DNA of 64,000 bases, taken from NCBI GenBank assembly GCA_010405405.1, contig MU004236.1:855457-919456 (forward strand), given 5' to 3'. The notes beneath the pieces were generated by a model. It saw only the letters and a list, made by a program, of their open reading frames with translations. It had not been told where the DNA came from and did no database searches. The stretch is from Microthyrium microscopicum (taxonomy: Eukaryota > Ascomycota > Dothideomycetes > Microthyriales > Microthyriaceae). Shown here one piece after another: positions 24,949 through 36,716 of this stretch. Made by a program: the position numbers and the translations under genes. Within the stretch, counting starts at the first letter, position 1. Each line of letters starts with the position of its first letter.

Positions 24949-27900
24949 ATGAATCCAGGCTTTCCTCCCGGCGGCATGATGGGCCGCCCTCCCATGCAAC
25001 AGTTTATGGGTATGCAACAAAACCAGCAAATGCAAATGCAAGCGCAACAAGCGCAACAAGCACAACAAGGTCAACAAGGTCAACAAGGTCAACAAGGCCA
25101 AAATCAGGCCAGTCATCAACTCGTGGCTAGTTTAAGGCAGCATATGGCCCAGCTTGATCCCAACTCATGGAAATCGCAAGTTCAACTGCAGGAGAGATTA
25201 ATGAATTTGCAGCAATTGTATGTTCTACTTATCGACTGGTGTACCATCAAATACCAAAAATAGCATGACTAATACTTGTATAGAACCACCCAACTCAAAG
25301 TACTTAAACCAGAGATGCCCACCTTGCAAAATTACAGCTTCTCCTTTGGGAAAGAGAAGGCGGCGCTTGAACAAGCACCTGACCACGTAATTTCACCCTA
25401 CCCCTCTGTTACCATCATATTCTGCTAACACTTTTCCTAGACTTCTTACACAGGCGCCATCAATCAAATTCTCAAACAATTCCAACAACAACGTGCGCAA
25501 GAAGTTGCCAATATGTCGCTAGGTCCGGGTCAACCTCCAAATCAACAACGCGGAATGCAGGCCCCACAAATGCGCCAAAACATGTCGAATAACGGGACAC
25601 CGATTCCACAGGCTTTTAACCCACAGCTTCGTGGTCCTATGCAAGCCTCGCCAATCCCCATGGCTGCGCAAAGCAATGCCATGATGCCCAATACACCCGG
25701 AGCTACCGCCCCTCAAATGCAACAACAGATGTCAATGCAATCGCAAATGCAGGGCGGACAGCAGCCTGCCACCCCGCAGGCCTTCATTGCGCAACTTGCC
25801 CAGAAGCTGCAATTTCAGGCGCAACAAATGGGTCGTCTACCCACCGTGGAAATGGTCGAGCAAGAATGGAATAAACTTCCACGCGAAAATCAAGATGGGT
25901 TCAAGCAGAGAGGCATTGATGCTACCAAATGGTGGTTCCAGATAGAAGCTCGGCGTATGGTTCAATCAGGCATGGTGCGACCGCAACCAACAGGTGCTAT
26001 GGGTCAAATGCAAAACAATGGCAATCCATCTGGATTAGGTGCTCGTCCACAAATGCAACAAGCCAATATGCAACAGCAAATGGCCAATGGACAGCGAATG
26101 GGGCAGAATCCCGAGCTCAACGATTTCAACCAGCTGCTTGGTCAACAAACTGAAGCAATGCGATCTGCTAATGCTGGCCAACAAGTTGTACCAGCAAGCA
26201 ACAACCACCCTCTCTCGATAGGCATGCTAGGTCAAGCCAACGGTCTTGCACAACAAACTACAGGTGGTCCTGGTATGGGAGGAGCGCGCCCTGGCGTAAT
26301 GGGTAATCCGGGTAATGCACTCCAGGCACAGGTCATGCATCAGCAAACTCAGCAGCAGATGGCCCAGCTCCAAAATCGATCACAGGCGATGACTATGGCT
26401 GGACAAATGACATCACAAGGTTCGATGCCACTTTTAACCCAAGCTATAGGACAGCCTGGTCAACAACAGCCTGGAGGCCTTCAGAGACCTATGCAAAACA
26501 TGGGCCAGCAGAATGCTATGGGAAATATGGGCATGCAAAACATGCAACCAGGTCAACAGGGCATGTCAAATGGCGGCTCTTCAATGTCTCCCCAGCAGAT
26601 ACAAAACCGCCTCCGACAAATTCCACCTATTGTGCCCGAAAAAATGAGAAATGCATTGATGGCTATGGGCGAAGATCAGTTTCGAATCTCGCTTCAGTCA
26701 GTAATCCAAAATTTTAGGATGCAACAAGCCATGAACAATGGACAAGGTCCTACTCCTCAACATAATCAGCAAATGCAGAATTTTCCTGGCCAGCCTGGCA
26801 TGATGAGACCACAACCAGGACAACCTGGACCTGGTATGCAAATTCCAACTGGTATGATGGCCAATCAGCCTGTACACCATGGCGCAATACCCCCAGAGCT
26901 AATGCGAAGAATGGACGAAGCGGAGTTCCCACAAACCGTCCTCGCCGCCAACGGTCTTCATAATATCCCTCCACATATCAGAAAGTGGGGTGAATTGAAA
27001 CATCATGTTTCCACTAATCGGCCAGATTATGATGTTAGGCGCATCCAGATGGCACAGATTAATGGATTCACCAGTTTAAGACGGGCCCAGGGATTCGCTG
27101 CACAGGCTGCGCAAAACCCACAGGGCCAACCACGTCAACCTATCAATAATGGTCCTATGAATGGCATGCAGATGGGAAGACCACCTATGAACGTGCAGAA
27201 CATCCAGGTCACGGCTCAAGAAATCCAGCAGTTTAAGATACAGTTCAACTTGCAATCCAAATCGGATGAAGAAGTTCGCGCGCATCTTATGCGGATGAAA
27301 GCTCAACAAGCCCAAAATGCTCAAAATGCTCAGAACGCTCAAAATGCACAAAACGCCCAGCAAATGAATGGATCAATGCATCAATATGGTGGCCAAATGG
27401 GACAACCAAATCAACTCGGCAATCGTCAATCTGCCACTCCGCAACCAGGTATGGCAATGGGTCAGACTGGGCTTGCAACACCACAGTCAGCGATTGCCAA
27501 CAAGCCTCCACCGTCAAACCAAATGGCGACTCCACCTGTTCAACCGCAGCCTCAGAAGATGCTCAAGCGGCCGTCCAGTGATGGAGTTGACGAACTTAGA
27601 AAAGCTTCAAATGCAACCCCACAACCTCCGGCAGCCGTAAAGCAGCAACGTCCTCCAAGTACCACGCCCCAACAAGTACAAGGGCGCTCCCCGGCAGGAT
27701 CGCAAGTCGCTGGTGCTACGGCACGGAAAGACGCTGACGCAAATCAAACTTTCAACCGTCTCGTAAGGGAAGCTCGTTCAGCCGTCCAGTATAACAACAA
27801 CTCCCCTGCATTGAATTTGTCTCCGGAGTCGAGAAGTCAATACCAAACCCTTGTCAACCAGAACAAAAAGTTTTTGCCTGCAATTGACATGATTCTCATG

Positions 27901-29307
27901 GAAAACTTGAAGCTACATGGCAACGAAGCGGATATCCTAAACGCGCTGAAAATCCGGCTCAATCTGTTCACTCAATTTGATCACAAGACGTTGTTGATGA
28001 ATGAGCGAATCAGTATGGAAATTGGCATGTTCAAAAATGGCCTTGACAGACTACGGGAAAAGGCAACAGTGTTCGCGGAATCGAGAAACCGGGTAAAACC
28101 AAAGGTTGAACCGGACACTTCATCGGTCTCGCAGTCCCCAAAGCCTATGAATGGCCAGCGACGAGCAAGTGGAAAAGCTCCACCCGCCCCAACATCTGAA
28201 CGTGGACAAAATACGTTTTTCCCATCTGGCCATCCCTCCCCTGCAGGAGTTCCTACCTACTTTGAAGATACAAAATTGTCGGAGCTCTCAATACCGGCAG
28301 CAAAACGTCAGAAGCGAGCACCAGGTGCTAGCGCAGGCTCTCCAGGTCAAACGGTTGGACAGATTACTTCGCCGCAGATCTCAAAGCCGGCAGTCATTCA
28401 GCAACCCAGCCCACAAGCTACACCCACGCCTATCGCCAAGCCGTTCAAATGTGACAAGTCTGGCTGCCCATTCCAGCAACGCGGCTTCGACACTCAAGTT
28501 GACTTGGATAATCATAAAGCCACACATATTGAAATTCCTGCTGACCCTCTCAAATTTGCTGAAGAAGCATTCTCCAACGCTCTTGGTCTAAATATGGACG
28601 GCACAGTAAAACAGAAAGAGAGACGAGCTGATGGCAAGCCAATTGCAAAGGTTTCCACACCACCAGGCGTGTCTACTCCCACTGCTTCACAAATGAGTCG
28701 TTCCGCAACACAGCCCATTACAAAGACTTCGCCTACCTTCGGTTTACTCAAGGGCAAAGAGACCAAGCCACCAGGCCCTACCTCTGCTCCGAAGGTTGAA
28801 CCCAAGAATGAATCTACAAACAAGGAGAATGATCCATGGGCAGACACAATCTGGTCTCCAACTGCTATCGATGATATCTTCGATATGGAAGCTTTCAGAG
28901 AACCAAATTTTGGCATTGCATCGACTCTCGATTCATCACCGTCAGCACTCACACCTTCGTCAAGCCGGGATTCCTCCAGCAGTGGCTCTCGTGAAAAGAG
29001 TAGCGACATCAATGAGCACGACAAGTTGAATGTCATGATTGCTATGGATGGAATGAAAGATGGCAACGATACGGAGCCTATGCTCTATTCTTTGGGCGAT
29101 TTCACAAATGATCTGGATACTGGCAGCTATTCAGGCATTGGAATCTACCCAACAGATAATAGCGAATTTGCGTCTGGTGACAGCTCGTTACCAATGTTTG
29201 AAGACCTCTTCAACATGGGCGATGATGGCACCAAGACTATCGATCTCAGTAATTGGGAAAATACCTTCGGAGCCCATGTGACAGACTTGGACAGCATGCA
29301 ACTCTGA
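24949..29307 (+). CDS. med15: Mediator complex subunit 15 (Med15/Gal11-like)
   Basis: Three exons (24949-25217, 25284-25386, 25441-29307) give 1412 residues. The N-terminus is Met/Gln-rich with a short helical block (QLVASLRQHMAQLDPNSW ... LQERLMNLQQL). Another conserved block at about 210-265 contains QKLQFQAQQMGRLPT and IDATKWWFQIEARRM. Long Gln/Asn/Met/Gly tracts follow, then the fungal Med15 core at about 880-1000 (NQTFNRLVREARSAVQYN, FLPAIDMILMENLKLHG, LNLFTQFDHKTLLMNERI), a single C2H2-like finger at about 1127-1155 (FKCDKSGCPFQQRGF...DLDNHKATH) and an acidic Ser-rich tail. Med15 is a tail-module subunit that binds activation domains and passes the signal to RNA polymerase II. The long CT-rich leader suggests strong expression. 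Splice junctions keep frame and have good consensus. Confidence 0.88.
25044..25098 (+). repeat. 9-bp tandem repeat (CAACAAGGT-type) coding Gln-rich tract
   Basis: Six to seven copies of a 9-base unit, first as GCAACAAGC/ACAACAAGG and then as near-identical TCAACAAGG, encode alternating AQQ and GQQ tripeptides. The later copies are nearly perfect, so the tract probably varies in length between strains. Confidence 0.7.
27303..27360 (+). repeat. 9-bp tandem repeat coding (AQN)n in Med15
   Basis: About six imperfect copies of a CTCAAAATG-like unit encode repeated Ala-Gln-Asn. The unit has drifted at synonymous positions, so it is older than the GGT-type tract at the start of the same gene. Confidence 0.65.
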
Positions 29308-30284
29308 TGCCAATCCGCGAATTTTATGCCAGCCTTGAAAGGTCTTGATGGTATATTTGCATGTATATGACTAAGACGTTTGGAACGCAGGCCCGCTTGT
29401 CATCCATCTTTACGCATTCACGATCACTCCGGAACAACCAAAAAGTTGGGTACGAACTTTTTCACGGAGGCATTTTCTTTTACTGGCTCACAGGCGTTTC
29501 AGCAAGATTCGAGAGCAACTCGAAAAATCATACGACATCGGCATTTTCTATTGCCCAGGAATTCTTTTCAATTATTTTTTCAAACGATGAACTGCATGCT
29601 GTTTATGTAAAGCCTAGGACTCTCTACGATGCCCTTGGGCTACTTTTTCTTCACTTTATATTCTGCATTAGTCTTGGCCGGCGGTTGAATTTGTCTGTTT
29701 GTTTTTTCCTCTTTGACATATTGCTGGTTCATGTTTAGGCTTTGTGCTCTTTCACGGATGGATGCTTGGTTTCTCGATCGATAATACCCTTTTCTCATAG
29801 TGTTTGGTCAAGGGAGGAAAACTATTGTATTTATGGTTATGGGACGTTTTGAGCATGGAAAGAGAAACTACATTGGGATGAGGATTTGTAACTGTATGTC
29901 GTGTGGGATTTTGAAGCTTTTGTCTGAACATAAAAGAAATGAATCGACTACCGTTCTTCTCTTTAAATGATTCTTTGCTTTCAGTGAAACTCACTGCTGT
30001 AAGATTTCCATCGACTAATCTTCAAAAACTATATATATCTTATCATTTGAGTTACCACCCGATCTAATCTAGCTAGGCTCGCTCACCTGTATATTATGCA
30101 CAGACCCCCGCCACTTTCACCCGTGGTCGCAACATCCTCAAAGTCTGTTCACTTCGCAACCACCGCCAATAATTTCCAACACTTTATACTTTGTCGCCAA
30201 TACATCCTTCAATCTACCAGCTTCACCTTACGCTGTTACGAACTCCGGCTACAACCGTGGCGTCCTCGGCCTTGTCTTACATAG
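29308..30284. other. Intergenic: Med15 3' flank and BAG gene leader
   Basis: About 970 bases. T-rich after the Med15 stop. 30096 has an ATG that opens a 62-codon frame not in phase with the BAG protein; it may be the first exon of that gene or an upstream open frame. Confidence 0.45.
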
Positions 30285-31450
30285 GCCAAACATTTGGCTA
30301 CAAAACCACACCGCAAAAGCCAGAAAGCTGGTGGGCCCAAGTCGAATTACTTGCCCATCGGTTATCTGCTTCGCTTCCTTTTCAGCGGCCTGTTCAACCC
30401 GAGAGTACTTTGGTCGACAAGGCTAAAAACCTTCTCACCGAATTAGACTCTTCACCAGGCGTATCCTCTACTATCTCGACGCTGATCCTCACCCTTCTCG
30501 TGGGTCTCACTATCTTCATGTCCTGGTCATCTCGCTTCGGCGCCTGGGGATCTAAAATCAGTCCATTCGGCCGACCCTCACCAAATAGTGGGGACGCACA
30601 AGTCACAGATCAAGATTTTAGCTACATAACGACAGATGACATTAAACGCTCGGAACAGGAGGCCAAGGCTACACGACCGCCCCGCGATACAGATGCTCTC
30701 TGCCTAAAACACAAGCGCATCAGCTATCCAGTTCACTTTCCAGCATACAGCATCGACGATGGCGAACTCACGATCGGCAAGATACGCGAAGCTGCAGCGC
30801 GTCGAGTAGAGCTGCCCGTATCCGAGGCAAGCCGCATAAAACTTTTCTACAAGGGCAAAAATCTCAAAGAAGATTCGAGAACGGCCAAGGAAGAGGGAAT
30901 GGTCAGCGAGTCTCAACCGGAGATTCTTCTCGTGCTTGGCGACAAGATTACACAGCCTGAGAGTGAATCGGATGAGGAAGAAGAGGAGGCCACTGCTGGA
31001 GGCAAGAAGAAGAGAAAGTCACGTAAGCGGAAAAAGAAGTCTCGTACTTCTGGCACCGCGACTCCAGAGGCATCGAATACTTCATCGCGCTCTACGCCGC
31101 TTCCTGATGCTACGTTTGCAGCTTACGCAGCACCACCACCACGGCCAACTGCCGCACCTGCTGCGCCAAAAGCTGCTTCAAGTCCTATCGAGAAGATCGA
31201 TGCACTTGCGTCTACTTTTCACACTAGCTTTGTGCCAAATTGCATCAAGTTTCTATCGAGTCCTCCGGAAGACGCCTCGAAGCGCGATTTCGATCACAAG
31301 CGGCTTACCGAGACCATTCTTGCCCAGATACTGCTGAAGCTCGATGCGGTAGAGACGGAAGGTGACATGGATGCCAGAACACGGCGCAAAGAATTGGTGA
31401 AGGAAGTTCAGGGAATGCTGAACCAACTGGACGAAGTAATGAAGAAGTAG
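30285..31450 (+). CDS. BAG-domain Hsp70 cofactor with ubiquitin-like region, probable membrane anchor; start unresolved
   Basis: The frame is open from about 30173 to the stop at 31450, but its first ATG is at 30518, inside a hydrophobic run. Residues just before it (STISTLILTLLVGLTIFMSW) form a transmembrane segment, and the codons from 30285 look coding (ESWWAQVELLAHRLSASLPF). A first exon starting at ATG 30096 could join at the CATAG acceptor ending at 30284 in the right phase, but the candidate donors are weak, so the start given is the first base after that acceptor. Further on come a ubiquitin-like region (LTIGKIREAAARR ... IKLFYKGKNLKEDSR), a Lys/Arg-rich linker and a C-terminal BAG domain (EKIDALASTFHTSFVPN ... 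ETILAQILLKLDAVE). BAG proteins are Hsp70 nucleotide-exchange factors. A membrane-anchored form would resemble yeast Snl1 at the ER and nuclear envelope. Confidence 0.75.
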
Positions 31451-31719
31451 ACTACATCAGCGACGGCGCAGGTGTTACTGGATATAGACTGGCTGGCTGA
31501 GTTATTTGAATCGATTATGTGATCGTATCCGCTTCATGTTCTAAATTACCCCATGTTATGATTAACGATCCATGTGTTACGTAGGCTTTCAAATTGGATA
31601 TCATTTGCATCGTAACTTCATAAATCTCATCTACATAAGACATAACTTCATACCACCGCGTGATCTACCGCCCATGGACACCGCTCGAATCATCTCCCGG
31701 CCCATCTCATCCCATCCTT

Positions 31720-32577
31720 CTACTCCGCCTCACACTGCACCGTAACCGAACACCGTAAATCAATCTCCTCCGGCTCAAAATTCAACTTCTCCTCCCCTCC
31801 TGCCGGTCTCGTCGACCCAAATAAACTCGCCTGCCCAAACGCTCCACCGCCAGCACCTACACTCCGCATCCCCGTCCCACCACCACTATTGCCAAACAAT
31901 CCTCCTCCTCCACCACTATTGCCAAACAATCCTCCTCCACCACCACCACCACCACCAAACCCTCCCCCTCCGCCAAACAAACTCGCCGATCCACTGCCAC
32001 TCATGCTCACCACACGCACATCCCGCTTCCCCACAGCCGCCGCATAGTCCCGCGCTTGCGCCAGCGCATCCTGCACCGCGAGCGTGCGACTCTGACTCGC
32101 GAGTCGAGTTTTCGTCGCGTCAGAAAGTTGCCAACTAACACTCCGTATCGTAACATGCGGTAATGTCGCCAGGTCCGAAAGAACCGTAGCCAATTTCGCA
32201 AAGTCGCGAAATCGTATATCGATGTTTGTACTCGCTGTATATTGTGCGACTTTATGATGTTCTGTTTGCCCTCCAGTCTGGTTTGCCGTGGGCGTCGTGG
32301 GGACGTATATGAAATATGAGCCTGTTGCGAGTGTGCTCATGCTCCATTTTGTGATTGCTGGTTCGGGGGCGGTTGGGTTGGCGGGGTTGGCGGCTTCGGT
32401 GGTGGGTTGGGAGAGACTGCGGAGTCCGGTTTGGATTTTGTTGGTGGTGTTTGTTACGGCGGCGATTGTTTTGGATTGGGTGGGGCCGGAGGTTGAGACT
32501 GTGACGGTTACGTGGGCGCGTTCGGCGCGGTGGGTTTGTGTTGATGTGCCGGTTACGTTTATTGTTATGGGTGGCAT
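31720..32577 (-). CDS. SIMPL-domain (DUF541) protein with Gly-rich insert
   Basis: One exon of 285 residues. The start is the first ATG in the frame; about 50 open codons upstream begin only with non-ATG codons. It opens MPPITINVTGTSTQTHRAER, the usual start of SIMPL/DUF541 proteins, followed by long beta-rich stretches (FAKLATVLSDLATLPHVTI, SVSWQLSDATKTRLASQ) and the helix LAVQDALAQARDYAAAVGKR. A Gly-rich insert then interrupts the domain before the final beta strand (EEIDLRCSVTVQCEAE). The family is best known from bacterial periplasmic proteins and from the mammalian SIMPL/IRAK1BP1 protein. The role in fungi is not established; no signal peptide is seen here, so it is probably cytosolic. 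It shares a 512-base divergent promoter region with the NACHT-ankyrin gene. Confidence 0.8.
   Translation of the reverse strand: MPPITINVTGTSTQTHRAERAHVTVTVSTSGPTQSKTIAAVTNTTNKIQTGLRSLSQPTTEAANPANPTAPEPAITKWSMSTLATGSYFIYVPTTPTANQTGGQTEHHKVAQYTASTNIDIRFRDFAKLATVLSDLATLPHVTIRSVSWQLSDATKTRLASQSRTLAVQDALAQARDYAAAVGKRDVRVVSMSGSGSASLFGGGGGFGGGGGGGGGLFGNSGGGGGLFGNSGGGTGMRSVGAGGGAFGQASLFGSTRPAGGEEKLNFEPEEIDLRCSVTVQCEAE
31881..31938 (-). repeat. 30-bp tandem duplication coding LFGNSGGGGG
   Basis: Two nearly identical 30-base units in direct tandem, flanked by further GGN-rich sequence, encode the decapeptide LFGNSGGGGG twice. The near-identity of the copies points to a recent duplication by slippage. 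Confidence 0.75.
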
Positions 32578-33089
32578 TGTGGTCGCGAGGGGGGGAATCC
32601 TTGGGCGCGGAGGGTGGTGGGAGCGAGCGGAGGGGAGTGGTGATAGAGTAGGTTTGAAAGGGGAGTTGATGCTGAAGTTGAGGTTGAATGTCGCGAGAGA
32701 CAAATCGGGATTGGTGTCGATCACGGAAGATGCCGACTACATCTCCGACAGCCGGTGACTTTCTGCATCAATATCTTTTCCTAATTGCGAAACTTTGCTG
32801 GTTTTCGACAAGATATCCATGAGGTTTAACGAGTACTTTAAAATCATGGTATATCGTACAAAATGCAGCCTGATATGGATCCAGGGAGATGCCCACCAAC
32901 CACACTCGCTGCTGCGGTCACGCATCCAATTGGGCCATATCAGATACAATATTGTGGCTTAGACCCCAGTCAACAGAGATGCATACAACAGCCGGCCTCA
33001 AATTGATACACCATTCATCTTCATGCCTTCTCACGGTGTTCAAGGAAGCTCACGACGTGTCGTGACAAACACAAAACTCGGCGACGAAC
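32578..33089. promoter_or_regulatory. Shared divergent promoter region (SIMPL gene / NACHT-ankyrin gene)
   Basis: 512 bases between two divergent start codons. The first 150 bases read as a non-ATG open extension of the SIMPL frame and are probably its leader. No other gene or motif is visible. Confidence 0.45.
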
Positions 33090-36000
33090 ATGTCCACCGC
33101 TGTCGCGAATGCTGCCCGGCTGAAGCCTGAGCTACGTCTTGCTCAGGCTGTGTCTAGATTTGAAGCAGACCTATCTCGAGAGCAGAAAGACGCACTGCGA
33201 TCCCAGAGGTCTCAGTTACAAGCTTCGAGTCCGGATGCGAGCGATGTCATAAGACTGACTTCGGAGATTGATAAGACGTCTGGCATAGTTGCTGGTAGAC
33301 GATGCATTGGTCCACGACTGACGAACTTCATTCAAGCCGTTCAACAGTTCGCTTCCCTTGGAGACGTCATTATTGGAGGAAGTCAAAATATCATCGCTTG
33401 TGGGGTTTGGATGCTAGTGCGAACGTCTCTACTCGTATGTGTTCGCTTGACTACCTTATTCGGAATTTGCTACTAACGCTATAAAGTCAATCGCCACTTA
33501 TTCATCGTATATGGACAAGCTCTCGACTATTTTCATGGACCTTGGCCGCTCTGCTCCACGCCATCAGGCAATGGCTTTGCTATATCCACAATCGAAACGG
33601 TTACAGGCAGATCTTACGGAGTACTTTGTTGTTGTCGTCGACTTCTGCCATCAAATATGGAAGTTTTCTCAGAAATCCTCCATAAACAAATTTGTATCGG
33701 CTTTGGGAGATTCAGATCTAAAAACTTATCAATCCAAATTAGAAAGTTGGGCAAAAAGCATCAAAGAGGAGATTCAGTTTCTTATGGCTCAGCAGAGCCT
33801 CGAAAATGGTCGCAATATCAATGGCATCACATCACTTTTTGCCAAGGGCCTCAGTTTTACTTCTCATCAGAGAGACCTACAAATCAAGCTGAGGGTTCTC
33901 GATCTCTGCTCTACATACGATCATCAAACGGCCTGGAAGCAGATTAGAGAACTCGGACGCTGCTCGAACTTTGCTCAAAGCGCCGATTATCAAGAATGGA
34001 GAGGCGGCTCGAGATCCTCAACATTAATATATAGAGGCAAACTGGGATCTGGGAAGTCCGTTCTTCTAGCCAATATTGTGGAAGATGTCATTACGCACGA
34101 CAGCAACCCACAAAGAACTAAGCCTTTGGCATACTTCTTCTGCAAACATGACTTACCGGAAAGCTTGCAAGCTCGAACTATATTCGGATCTCTCGCTCGA
34201 CAGCTACTTGATTTCGCTTTGAATGACACCTTCCTAAAACCTTTACCAGAAGAAACCGCACTTAGTCTTGATATTGAAGATACATTGGAACTTCTGCGAC
34301 GTGCGTATGCACAAACTGGAGCAGCATACATTGTGCTCGATGGGCTTGATGAATGTGATTTCACTACAGGTGAAAAGATCATTCAGCAATTGCAGACGCT
34401 GCAGAAATGCATTAACCTTCATCTCTGTCTTTCATTCCGCCTGGATCCTGCCGAAAATTCAAGTTTGAATGTAAAAGATCTTACTGCTGTCAAGAGCATC
34501 TCCATGCCAGACAACAACCCCGACATCGAGGCGTACATCGACGGACAATTGGACCACCTTGTTACCTCTGAAAAGCTTCAACTACAGGATCCTCTCCTTA
34601 TTCTAGAAATACAAAAAAAGCTCATGGAGCGCTCACAAGGCATGTTTCTGTGGGTGGCCCTGCAACTTCAGTCAATTTGCACAATGGAAGGCGACAACAA
34701 TATCCGCCACGCACTGGAAAATCTGCCCAAAGACCTCCCGGAGACCTTCAATCGTATATTGAACAGACACAGGAAGGATACCAAAGCTTTTCAAAGACGA
34801 ATTCTGGAACTTGTTGTAGTCGCATTCCGACCCTTGACTACCGAGGAACTACGAGAGGCTCTTAGTGTAATAATTGGTGATGTCGTCTGGAAACCTTCAA
34901 ATCTATTACGCAATATCATCTCCACTTTGGCCAGCTTCGGTGGTCTGATATTGGTTGACGAAGAAGAGAAGACTGTGCGTCTCGTACACCATAGCTTCAA
35001 ACAATATCTCATCGATCTATTTCAAAACAAAGAGGAGGGAAGGTTCTCTTTGGACGTTGCACATGGCCACATGCTTGACACAATCGCGACTTATCTTAGC
35101 TATAACGTTTTCGAAACTCGAGTGTCCACGGCTGTGGTTCCGCGCATGAACATAGGCTCCGCACCAGCACAAATTGTCCGAGAAACACTGGATTCAAGTG
35201 TGGGCCAGAAAATAGCACTCAAGCTATTACGGTTGCGGAAATCGCCTGGTTTTGATATCAGCAAGACTCTTGCGGAAGCAGGTAGTCTCTACGGCACGCC
35301 AGCGATAGATCGCTTTCACTTCCATGACTACGCAAAGACGTTTTACATGCAGCATATCCGTAGTGCCTCAAGTTATCAATTAGCATATCCTAAATTATTA
35401 GCAAAGTTGCTAACTGATGAGGACTGGATCAGCATAAAGAAAACACTTGATGCTCCGTCTTCGAAACCCCTTCTTAAACACCTCGACATAGAAGCACTCC
35501 TACGTGACGCCGCAGAGAAAGGCAAATTGGTTATTTTTGCACTGCTTCTTGAGACAACCACATACTTCCCCGAACTCTCAAGGCTACTTTCTTGGGCCGC
35601 TGACGGCGGGCGGGAAGGCATTGTCCGGCTGCTCCTACTGAAAATGCACGTTAAGGAAAGTGATTTTCGAATTCCATTCTTCAGTGCTATGATGAAAGGT
35701 CGCAAATCCATGGCCGAGCTATTTCTTAACATTGGCTGGTTTTGGAGGGACGAGGTTTGGCTAGCCTTTTCCGAAGAGAAGTATCGAATACTACTCTCAT
35801 TAGTTGTCGAAAATGGACACGAAGCCATGGTATGGCTACTTCAGAGGAAGGACCTATTCGAGAACAACCCGGATGGATCAGGCTTCCTAGCTGTGGAGCC
35901 ATTATCAGCCGTGGCGAGACGTAGGCCAGGAGCTGTGGTTGAGCTGCTTGTCGAGATAGATATGGTCAACCATGAGCTGGGACGCAATGCTGGTGATACG

Positions 36001-36636
36001 CCGGTATCTTGGGCCAACTCTCGCGGCCTTGACGACATGGTTGGACTGCTTCTTCAGACAAAAAAGGTCAATCCGAACATCATTCCAAATCTCAGTGGCG
36101 AGACACTATTGCATGGAGCGGCGAAAAATGGGAATGAAGCTAACGTACGCCTACTTCTCGATTTTTACCATCTCGACGTTCATGCGGAGGATTCATCAGG
36201 TCGAACACCATTGATACGAGCTGCCGAGTTTGGGCACGAAGGTGTGGTCAAACTGCTTCTTGAACAATACAACGACAACAACATAGCCGAAACTATTCCC
36301 GTCTATGATGCTGATTTGCAGGCGGCGATATCTCGAGCCTCTCGAAATGGGCACTCAGCTGTGGTTAAGCAACTTATCCAGATGAGGGTCCAGAAAGAAG
36401 TGGATGATATGAATAAATACGATGCTGCGCCGTTGACGCAAGCTGCTGAATATGGTCACGAGGCTGTGGTCAAAGTACTTCTGGATGCATATCCTTCTGC
36501 CAAAGTTTATGGTAGCGATGATCTACTGCGGACAACATTCACTCAAGCTTCTCGTAATGGACATAGAGCTGTAGCAGAATTGGTATCTGTCAAGCGTAGA
36601 GAGCGTTACGAAGGTATCAATTTGGATGATTTATGA
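33090..36636 (+). CDS. STAND/NLR-type protein: DUF7708-like, NACHT and ankyrin repeats
   Basis: Exon 1 (33090-33434) and exon 2 (33487-36636) are joined across a GTATGT...AAAG intron with a CTAAC branch site; 1164 residues. Residues 60-200 match the fungal STAND N-terminal type called DUF7708 (VQQFASLGDVIIGGSQNIIA, CGVWMLVRTSLL, then SAPRHQAMALLYPQSKRLQ and EYFVVVVDFC). The NACHT NTPase follows: Walker A GKLGSGKS at 299-306 and Walker B YIVLDGLDEC at 396-405. A winged-helix-like part (LVHHSFKQYLI) comes next, then poorly conserved and then clear ankyrin repeats up to the C-terminus (SGRTPLIRAAEFGHEGVVKL and others). Such proteins are the fungal counterparts of NLR receptors and are linked to non-self recognition and regulated cell death. 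Both nucleotide motifs are intact, so it is likely functional. Partner and ligand are unknown. Confidence 0.87.
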
Positions 36637-36716
36637 GCAGTTTAGTCCCTTAAAACAATTTGCACATGCGCGGGCCGCAAAGCAGCTATCCAGGAATTAT
36701 ATAGAAGCCAATGCTA

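Noticed and set aside
28512-29066. 184-codon minus-strand frame opposite the Med15 C-terminus
   Set aside because: Antisense shadow of the Med15 frame; no promoter space and no homology.
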